A stretch of DNA of 64,000 nt, taken from assembly GCF_030445035.2 (NCBI RefSeq), contig NC_080701.1, positions 22,102,798 to 22,166,797 of the forward strand, written 5' to 3'. Below, piece by piece: positions 55,305 to 64,000 of this stretch. Positions within the stretch are counted from its first letter, which is position 1; the number at the start of each line of letters is the position of its first letter. Position numbers and translations under genes: made by a program. Origin of the DNA: Dasypus novemcinctus. Taxonomy: Eukaryota; Chordata; Mammalia; Cingulata; Dasypodidae. The notes under the pieces are model-generated. The model had not been told where the DNA came from. It saw only the letters and a list, made by a program, of their open reading frames with translations, and made no database searches.

Positions 55305-56850
55305 ATTTGCTTATTCTAATTATTGCATAAAAGTGAGCTCATATGATATTTGTCCTTTTGAATCTGGCCTGTTTCATTCCACTGAGGTCTTCAGGGTTCG
55401 TCGATGTTGTCACATGTATGAGAACTTCGTTCCTTTTTACAGCTGAATAATATTCCACTCAATGTATATACCACATTTTGTTTATCCATTCTTCTGTTGA
55501 TGGACACTTGGGTTGCTTTCACCTTTTGGTTATTGTGAATAATGCTGCTATGAACATCGGTGTGTTAATATCTGCTTGAGTCCCTGCTTTCAATACTTTT
55601 GGGTATATAACTGGAATCGGGCTTGTTAGATCATATGGTAATTATATACATAATTTTCTGAGGAATAACTGAACTGTTTTTCACAGAAGATGCACCATTT
55701 TACATTCCCACCAGCAATGAAAGAGTGTTCCTATTTCTCCTCATCCTCTCTAATACTTGTTATTTTCTTTTTTTTAAAAAATAGTAACCATTCTAGTGGG
55801 TGTAAAATGGCATCTCATTTTGTTTTTGTTTTTTTATCCCCTCCCTTGTGGCTTTTTGTGTGCTGTCTGCTGTCTGTGTCCATTTGCTGTGCGCTCTTCT
55901 GTGTTTTTGCTTGTCTCCCTTTTGGTTGCGTCACCTTGCTGAGTCAGCTCTCTGCGGCATTCGTGGGCTAGGCAGCACTCTGCAGCACCCGGGCCAGCGG
56001 CTCCGTGCAGTGTGCGCGCAAGCCTGCCTTCACAAGAAGACCCCGGGACGCGAACCCAGGTCCTCCCATATGGTAGACAGGAGTCCAACTGATGGAGCCA
56101 CAGCTGCTTCCCCTTCATTTTGGTTTTGTTTTTCTTTCCCCTAATGACTAATGATTCTGAGCATCTTTTCATGTAGTTACTGACCATTTATGTACCTTCT
56201 TTGTAGTAAGATGTATTCAAGTCTTTGCCCTTTTAAAAAATTTTCTTTCCATTGTTAAGGTAAAAGATTTTTTTAATATATTCTGGATATTCCACCTTTA
56301 TCAGCCATACGGTTTCCAAATATTTATTCCCATTGTATAGAATATTACTTTACTTTCATGATAAAGTCTTTTGAGGTCCAAAAGGTTTTAATTTTGATGA
56401 GGTTCCATTTATCTATTTTTTATTAATGTTTTGTTGATTGAGCTCTGGGTGAAAAGTCTAAGAAACCATTGACTAACACAAGGACCTGAAGACTATATAT
56501 CTTTTAGAAGTTTCATAGTTTTGGGTCCTATATTTAGATCTTTGATCCATTTTGAATTGAGGTCATGAGGTAGGAGTCCTCCTTTTTTTGCAAGTGGAGA
56601 TCTGTTTCCCAGCACCATTTGTTGAAGAGACTATTCTTTCCCAATTGAGTGGTGTTTGCCCCCTTGTCGAAAATCAGTGGCCACAAATGTGAGGGTTGAT
56701 ATCTAAGCTTTCAGTTCAATTCCATTGGTCTATATATCCATCCTTGTGCTGGTACCATTCTGTTTGGATTACCATGTCTTCATAGGAAATACTAAGATTG
56801 GGAAGTATAACTCCTGCCACTTCATTCCTCTCATCAAGATGGATTTATTT
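55305..56850 (-). mobile_element. Old LINE-1 ORF2 3' region (minus)
   Basis: 'cattccactgaggtcttcag', 'ataatattccactcaatgta', 'gaacatcggtgtgttaata', 'gatttttttaatatattctgg' and 'tgaggtccaaaaggttttaa' are the antisense of the L1 ORF2 C-terminal region and 3' UTR. It is interrupted by a SINE at about 55834-56113. It resumes at 57845 after a younger L1 3'-UTR insertion. Confidence 0.7.
55834..56113 (-). mobile_element. tRNA-derived SINE (minus), older xenarthran type
   Basis: 'gtccatttgctgtgcgctct', 'ggttgcgtcaccttgctgag', 'gggacgcgaacccaggtcct' and 'gatggagccacagctgcttc' form a shorter relative of the 430-bp SINEs. The minus-strand B box reads GGTTCGCGTCC (near 56045). Direct repeats of about 15 bp flank it ('cattttgtttttgtttt' left near 55816, 'cattttggttttgttttt' right at about 56117). 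Confidence 0.8.
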
Positions 56851-56854
56851 TTTT

Positions 56855-57840
56855 ATTTTTAAAGAAGCTTTAGATTACATAAATGTTACAATGAAAATAT
56901 AGGGGATTCCCATATACTGCTCCCCATTTCCCTTCCACATGTTCCCCCCTTAACAACATCTTTCATTTGTGTGGTACATTGTTAACAATTTATGAACACA
57001 TGTTGAAGCATTGCTACTAAGCTGGTCTATAGTTTACATTATGCTTTACACATAGCACCACGCAATTTTACAGATTTTGACAAATTGTATTATGGCCTGT
57101 ATCCATCGTTATAATATCATGCAGAACAATTCCAGTAGCCCCCAAAAACCCCATGTTACACCTATTCTGCCCTCTCCCTCCCCTTAGAAACTCTGGTGAC
57201 TACTGCCTTTATATCGATGTTCAAAGTTCTTCATTATTAGAATAATAAGTCTACTTTAGTCCACCGTCGCATTCCTACTGAATGTTTTGTTCATTCCTCT
57301 ATCTTGATCATTTTGGGATGATGTTGCCCACTCTGTTTCTGATTAAGAGGGGACTTAGATGCCATGGGGAAGATGGCTTGAACTGTCTTGCTTGCAGTTG
57401 TAAATTCTGTTTTTTTTTGGATGGGCATTGTCCACCATCATCATTTTGTTAGTTGTCCTGGGTGAGTCTGATGAACCGGAGAGTAGGTGTTGGCTGCAAA
57501 TTAGCTCAGATTTGGGGCTCATCCAGCATATGAACATTTGGAAGATTTAAGTCTCTGGGACATATATATATTCAATGGGTACGGTGCTAATTATAGGTTC
57601 AAATAAAAGGGGCAGAAGAACCATGTGTAGGAAAATTATAAATGATATAATATGTATAAATGCTATGATCAATTGGGGAGATAAATTACCATATATACCG
57701 AGGTAAGGCCCACTGACAGGGTACTGATCTCCTGGGGTAGTTTTCCCTGCTTATAATGTCTAGATGCCTCCAGAGCCCTCAGGGGCACCCCTGCTTGAGG
57801 CACTGTTTACTCTGGCAGTCAGTGGGATCCTCTTGAGATA
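56855..57840 (-). mobile_element. Younger L1 3'-UTR insertion (minus) in the old L1
   Basis: It starts 'aaagaagctttagattacat', 'aaaatataggggattcccat' and runs through 'tcttgatcattttgggatga' to 'tcagtgggatcctcttgaga'. It matches 14500-15140 and 42780-43610. The old L1 stops at about 56850 and resumes at about 57845. Confidence 0.75.
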
Positions 57841-57844
57841 TGCA

Positions 57845-59367
57845 TATTGGCTTTTCCATTTCTGCAAAGAAGGTTATTGGAATACATGCCCTTTATCATG
57901 TTGATGAAGTTTCCTTCTATTTCTAGAGTTCTAAATGTTATTACCAAGAAGGGGTGCTAGATATTGTCAAATGCCTTTTTGGTCTCAGTTGAGATGATCA
58001 TGTGGTTTTTTCCCTCCATTGTGTTAATATGGTGTATTACATTAAGAGATTTTCTTATGTTGAACCAAATTGCTTCCCAGGGGTAAAATTCATTTGATCA
58101 TGTATAATTCTTTTAATATGCTCATGCGTTCAGTTTGCTAGTATTTTGTTGAAGATTTTGGCATCTCTGTTCATAAGGGATATTGGTCTATGGTTTTATT
58201 TTCTTTTATTTTTATCTGGCCTTGGTATGAGGGTGATATTAGCATTGTAGAATGAATTAGGGATTGTTCTTTCCTCCTCAATTTTTTGGAAGATTTTTGA
58301 GCAGAAATGGAGTTGTCTTTTTGTAATGTTTGGTAGAATTCTCCTGTGAAGCCATCTGGTCCTGGGGTTTTCTTTCTTGAGCTGTTTTTGATTACTGACT
58401 CAATCTCTTTATGATTGTGGTTTTTTGTTGTTGTTGTTGAGATCTTCTATTTCTGCTTGAGTCAATGAAGGTGATTTGTGTGTTTCTAAGTATTTGTCCA
58501 TTTCATCTAGGTTATCTATATTAGTGGCATACAGTTGTTCATAGTATCCAGTTATACTCTTTTTAGTGGGGACAGTGGTAATGTCCTGCTTCTCATTTTC
58601 TGATTTTCTGTATTTGTGTCCTCTCTCTTTTTCTTTGTCTTCCAGCTAAAGGTTTCTCAATTGTATTGATCTTTTAAATATCCCCAATTTTGATTTTGTT
58701 GATTCTCTTAATTTCATTTTGTCTGCTCACCTTGGGTTTAGTTTTCTCTTTTCCTATTTCTTCTCATTTTGAGGTTACATCTCTAATTTGAAGTTCTTAT
58801 CTGTGAATGTAAACAATTAGAGCTATATATTTCCCTCTCAGCATTGTCTTGGCTGATCTCAGATGTTTTTGGTATGTTGTATTTTCATTTTCATTCACCT
58901 TACTGTACTTCCTCATTTCAGCCATTGGCTGTTGAAGAGTATGTTGCTTAATTTCCACATATTTGCTAATTTTACACTTCCTCCCTATTATTCATCTAGC
59001 TTCCTTCCTTTCTGATCAAAGAACATGTATGATATGATTGCAATGTTTTTGAATTTATTGGCACTTGTTTGGTGACCTAAATATGGTCTGTCCTGGAGAA
59101 TGATCCATATGCAGTTGAGAAAAATGTGTATTCTGCTTTCTTTTGAGTGAAGTCTTCTATAGATGTATGTTGTCTATTTGGTTTAGACTATTGTTCCTTA
59201 CTGATGAGTTGATCTGTCAATTATTGAAAATGATATATTAAAGTCTCTTATTATTAATGTAGAACCATTGACTTCCTCCCTTCAAATTTGTCTGTATCTG
59301 CTATTAGGTGCATATATATTGATAATTGTTCTATCTTCTTGTTAAATTGTATATAATGACTACCTTT
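57845..59367 (-). mobile_element. Old LINE-1 ORF2 middle part (minus)
   Basis: 'tctatggttttattttcttt', 'aattctcctgtgaagccatc', 'gagatcttctatttctgctt' and 'ggtctgtcctggagaatgat' are antisense reverse-transcriptase and endonuclease coding. Every frame is broken. Continues at 61040. Confidence 0.7.
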
Positions 59368-61023
59368 TTTTAGAATTTTAATTTAATTTTTAAAATTGTT
59401 TTTCTTTTAAAGTTAATAGGTCACACAAAATGTTACATTAAAAAACTAAGAGGTTCCCATATACCCCACTCCCCACCCCCCACCGTTTTTTAATTGTTTT
59501 TTTGAGAATGCGTAGATACAAAAAATGCTACATTAAAAAATATAAGAGCTTCCCATATACCCCCCCACACACCCACCCCACTCCTCCCACATCAACAACC
59601 TCCTCTATCACCATGGCACATTCACTGCACCCAGTGAACACCTCCCACAGCACTGCTGCCCCACAAGGATAATAGTTTACATTGTAGTCTACATTCTCTC
59701 CCACCACATGCAGTGGGTTATGGCAGGATATACGATGTCCAGCACCTGTCCCCTCAATATCATTCAGGACAACTCTGAGTCCCAAAAATGCCCCACTTCA
59801 TACCCCCTTCTCCCTCTCCTTGTTCCCAGCAACCACTGTGGCCACTTTCTCCACATCAATGCTACAATTTCTTCCATTACATTAGTCACAATAGTTCTAT
59901 AGTAGAATATCAGTAAATCCATTCTAATCCATATTTTATTCCTCTGTTCTGTGGACCCTGGGATGGTGATGTCCATTCCATCTCTAGATCAAGAGGGGGC
60001 TTAGATTCCACATGGATAATGGGTGCAATTCTCCTGCTTGCAGTTGTAGGCACTCTCGGTTCCCTGGTGTGGTGGTTGACCATCTTCACCTCCCTGTTAG
60101 CTGACCTGGGTAAGTCCAATGAACCAAAGAATAGGAGTTGCAACTCTGCTGAGGCTCAGGGCCCAGCTGGCACATGGACAGTCCAGAGATTCAAGTCTCT
60201 TGAGTACACACCAACCCTAGCATCAACCACAGGTTCAGTAAAAGTTATAGTTACAAATGACAACTGAGGGAATGCTGAGTTCCTACCCAGGGGAGCTCTA
60301 TCACATTCCCCAATGGACAAGCAACAATCCCCCAAGTGCAACAGCAAAGACCAATGAAGTAGGATGGTCCAATGATGAGCCCTTGATACTGATGACTATT
60401 CTTATGAACCCATGTGCCTGAAATATGATCTAGACCTAGAGCTGCAGGGTGCCTAAGAGTTACCTCCTAAGAGCCTCCATGTTGCTTAAATGTGGCCACT
60501 CTCTAAGCCAAACTCAGCATGTAAATGCATTACCTTCCCCCCATTGTTGGACATGACTCCTGGGGATGAGCTGCCCTGGTGCTGAGGGATTATTACCAAT
60601 CACTAACTGGTGATGCAACTAGAAAGAGACCTTGAATAAAAGGGTCAACTCAGACCAGCAGAATATCTCAGCCTACATGTAGGATCATGTGTTAAAAACT
60701 GCTTTTTGACCTTGAATAAAAGGGGGAAATAGAAAAGACAAATGAGTTTATATGGCTAAGAGACTTCAAAAAAGAGTTGGGAGGTCTTCAGAGGGGTTGT
60801 GCTTATGCATGCCTCAGCAGGATCACAGAGACTGCCAAAGTAGATACAATCCCAGGTACTAGTGCTCCTGAGGGCTATGGAGACACATAGGTTTCTATGG
60901 TATTGGAAGATGGCTCTAGTGTTCAGGGCCATGTCAGTGGGCCCTACTTTGGAATTTGTGTCCTGAGTGTGGTAGAGTTGGACTCAGATGTGACCTTTCT
61001 ACACATGCACCTTCTGTCACTTT
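59368..61023 (-). mobile_element. 5'-truncated L1 3'-UTR insertion (minus) with target-site duplication
   Basis: The flanks 'tataatgactaccttt' (59352-59367) and 'tataatgaccatcttt' (61024-61039) agree at 14 of 16 positions. The insert is 3' UTR only. As in the 28060 copy the terminal motif occurs twice (59433-59465 and 59527-59560). The old L1 text is continuous across it. The frames at 59528-60347 are artefacts, including two in opposite strands of the same text. Confidence 0.8.
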
Positions 61024-61039
61024 TATAATGACCATCTTT

Positions 61040-64000
61040 GTCCTTCATAACCCTTTTGACTTAGTCTATTTTATCTGATATTAGTGTAGCTATCCCAGCT
61101 CTTTTTTGGTTACTACTTACACAGTATATTTTCCCCATTCTTTCATTTTCAACCTATTTGTATCTTTGAATTTAAGTAAGTCTTTTGCAGACAGAATATA
61201 GTTGGTTTATGCTTTTTTATGCATTCTACCAATCACTTCTTTTGAATGGAGAGTTTAATCCATTTACTTTTAAAGTCACTATTCAGAACTTTCTTCTGTC
61301 ATTTTGCTGTTTAACCTTTGCCTTTTTTTGTCTTTCCAATCTTCTGTTAATGCCTACTTTTATATGTATGTTTTGTGTGTGTGTGTGTGTGAGTATTGTA
61401 CTACATTTAGTGTCTTCTTTTTTCTCTCTAGATATTAACCTCCACAGACAGGTTATGTTTTATGATTTCAATATTAAAAAAAATTTTCAGACTTCTCTTG
61501 TCACCTAACAGGTTTATTCTAAATAATGTCCATGTGCACTTGAAAAGAATTTGTATGGGCTGTTATTGCTGGGTAAGGTGTTCTATATATTTCAGCTAGA
61601 TCTAGTTGGTTTATAGTGCTATTTAGATTTTTATTTCCATATTGATCTTCAGTTTAGATATTGTATCTAGTATTTGAAGTGGGTTATTGAAATCTTCAGC
61701 TCTTATTGTAGATCAGTCTATTTCTCCCTTCAATTCTGTAAATTCTGGTGCTCTGCTGTAGATGCTTATGTGTTTATAATTGTTAAAAGTTCTTGTTGAA
61801 TTGACACTTTAAGAAAATATTATAATATCCCTCTCTGTTTCTTGTAACAGTTTTTTTGCTTAAGTATATTTCATCTGATATTAACATAGCCAACTCTGCT
61901 CTCTTTTGATTACTATATGCATGAAATACTTTTTCTGTCCTTTCACTTTAAACCTATCTATCATGGATCTAAAATGAGTCTCTTGAAAACACCATATAGT
62001 TGGATCTTGTTTCTTTACCCATTCTGCCAATCTCTGCATTTTTTTGAAGAGTTTAATCCACTTACCCTTAAGGAAATTATTGATAATCAAGATTTACTTC
62101 TGCCATTCGCTATTTTAAAAAATTCTTGTCTTTCTTCCACTTTCCTTCCAATACTGCATTCCCTTTTGTTTAGATGATCCCTTTATAATAAGCCAGTCTG
62201 CATCACTTATCCGTCTTGTGTAGGCTTCTAAAATATTTTCTTTATGCTTACCATGGGTATTACATTTAGCATCCTAATTCTGTGACAATTCACTATGTGT
62301 TGATTCTAACTTCAACAGCTTACACATACACAGTAGCTATATCTCTCTGTCCTTTTTTTGCTGTTCTTATCAGAAATTACATTTTTATGCATTGGGTGCC
62401 CAGTGAGAAAGATTTATACTAATATTTTATACATATAAATTTTAGAAGTCTTTAAAAAGTAAAATACGGCATTACAAATGAAAAATGAAATAGTACTGGC
62501 ATTTATATTTATCTGTAATATTATTTGCACCAGACGTATTTATCTTCACCTAGCATTGAGATACTGTCTATATTCTTTTCCTTTCAATATGCAGGACTTT
62601 CTTTGGCATTTGTTCAAGGTATGTTCTAGTAGTCACAAACTCTCTCAGCTGTTGTTTTAATGGAAATGTCCTAATTTCTCCCTCATTTTTGAAGGACAGC
62701 TTTGTCAGGTATATTATTTTTAGGTAACAGTCTTTTTATTTCTTTCAGTACATTAAATAACTCAGACAGCCTTCTGGTGTCAATGTTTTTAATGGAGAAA
62801 TAGGATGTTAATCTTACTAGGGATCATTAACATGTGGTGTGTCACTTCTTTCTTGCTGTTTTTAAGATTCTGTCCTTGTCTTTGAGATTTGACAGTTTGT
62901 TCATGATGTGTCTCAGTGAAGATCTGCTTTGGTTCATCCTGCCTGACATTCATTGAACGTCTTGGATTTATATATTCATATCTTTCATCAAATTGGGGAA
63001 GTTCTCTGCTATTATTTCTCTTGGTATTTTTTCTGGCCTTTATCTCTCTCTTCTCCTTTTGGGTCTCCTATGATACATATATTGGTACACTTGCTCATGT
63101 CCCACAGGTTTCTTAAGCTCTGTTAAAGTTTTTGTTCATTCTTTTTTCTTTCTAATTCTCCACATGAAGACACTTTCAATATTCTTGTCTTTGAGGTCAC
63201 TAATTCTCTCCTCTGCCTCCTCCAATCTATGCTTGAACCCTGCTGCTGTAATTTTCATTTCAGTTATTGTACATTTCAGTTCCAGAATTTCCATTGAATT
63301 CTTTATAATTTCAATTTTATTATTGAAATTCTCCTTTTGTTCATATATTGTTTTCCTGATTTCCTTTAGTTGATTGTCCATGTTTTCCTTTAGTTCATTG
63401 ATCCTGTTTATGAAAGTTGTTCTAAGATCTTTGTTAAATAATTCCAGAGATTATGCTTCCTCCAGAATATATTCCATCAAATTCTTTTTTTCATGTGTCT
63501 TAATCATATTTTCCTTCATCCTTGTATGTTTTATATATTTTTTCTTGAGAACTATATACACTGTGTGATTGGTGTGGTGACTCTGAAAATCTAATTCTGT
63601 CACTCCTCAGTCCACCAGATGAAGATCAATAAGAAAGAAAAAAGAAAATAAGAAGGAGTAAGAGAAAAATAACCCAGAGGAAAAAAGTTATGTACCACCT
63701 TTCCAAGTCTCTTTTTATGGTCTGGTAGGAAGCCATCATCCCTGACCATCCTTCAGTGATCCACTAGACCCAAAAATACAAAACAGAGAAAGAAGAGTAA
63801 GATGAGGAAGAAGAACCACTCAACCAAAAAGGAAAAAGAAACAGCACAAAGAGGTGTATTGGCCCTTTATTTCCCAGTAGGTACTGGTATAAGGTCAGAA
63901 GATGCTATTTTTGAGAGAAAGCAAGGCTAGCATCTGTACCAAGCTTTCAGTTATCTATCAGGCTAAACAACATAAAGAGAATGAAGAAATTCAACCAATA
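61040..64000 (-). mobile_element. Old LINE-1 (minus): endonuclease, ORF1 and 5' region
   Basis: Endonuclease antisense sequence appears twice in a row (59080-61490 and 61520-62160), so two old copies abut. The frame 61881-62090 holds the N-terminal endonuclease piece WVKKQDPTIWCFQETHF. 62480-62900 is inter-ORF/ORF1 text ('tttcaatatgcaggactttc', 'cacaaactctctcagctgtt'). 63136-63381 holds an ORF1 coiled-coil piece (MDNQLKEIRKTIYEQKENFN, KHRLEEAEERISDLKDKN). A (GT)n stretch lies at 61375-61391. The 5' UTR probably runs past the window end. Confidence 0.7.

Noticed and set aside
54277-64000. Search for ADAM3-like exon 4 (Ser-Phe-Leu-His type)
   Set aside because: No matching coding stretch between splice sites was seen. 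The interval is almost wholly L1 and LTR-like DNA, so the exon probably lies beyond the window.

Overview
This is a window of mammalian nuclear DNA, most probably from a xenarthran (armadillo, sloth or anteater). The clue is five insertions of tRNA-derived SINEs of the armadillo DAS type, with internal A and B boxes and an (ATAA)n-type tail, together with a young-looking LINE-1 family that has an unusually long 3' UTR. There is no bacterial-style gene content. Nearly every long open frame is a remnant of LINE-1 ORF1 or ORF2, or the opposite strand of one.

Two cellular genes can be supported, both on the + strand and both from the ADAM (disintegrin/metalloprotease-like, sperm-surface) family. 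The last three exons of an ADAM32-type gene lie at 7031-7060, 9509-9547 and 10357 onward. The first two are small, related exons encoding 10- and 13-residue units of a cytoplasmic-tail repeat. The last supplies the final Ser-Asn-stop, followed by a short 3' UTR with AATAAA at 10451. About 31 kb downstream, a CpG island (about 41400-41960) holds exon 1 (signal peptide) of a second ADAM gene. Exon 2 follows at 42135-42217 and exon 3 at 54221-54276. The three exons join in frame to give a signal peptide and the start of an ADAM prodomain. The paralogue looks most like ADAM3 (cyritestin), but its position next to ADAM32 would also suit ADAM5.

Layout. 1-5905: LINE-1 pieces in minus orientation with one SINE. 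5910-6540: 3' end of a plus-strand L1. 6541-11000: mostly single-copy DNA with the ADAM32 3' end. 11020-18660: old L1/HAL1-like DNA with a MIR, a SINE, inverted L1 3' ends and a purine-rich simple repeat. 19261-22890: 5'-truncated plus-strand L1. 22900-24770: L1 5' UTR sequence with about 112-bp tandem units. 24961-27297: LTR-like elements. 28060-37752: nearly full-length minus-strand L1, about 9.7 kb, with a 15-bp target-site duplication, inserted into an older L1. 38230-39760: HAL1-like DNA interrupted by LTR-like DNA. 39800-42740: single-copy DNA, CpG island and the first two exons. 42744-50717: a second, internally deleted minus-strand L1 inside intron 2. 50731-54220: single-copy intron. 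54370-64000: L1 3' end, an LTR-like element, then an old minus-strand L1 repeatedly invaded by younger L1 3' ends.

Most long L1 copies lie antisense to the two ADAM genes. That fits the known tolerance of genes for antisense L1 in introns. Family names for repeats and paralogue names for genes come from remembered consensus and protein sequences, not from a search.
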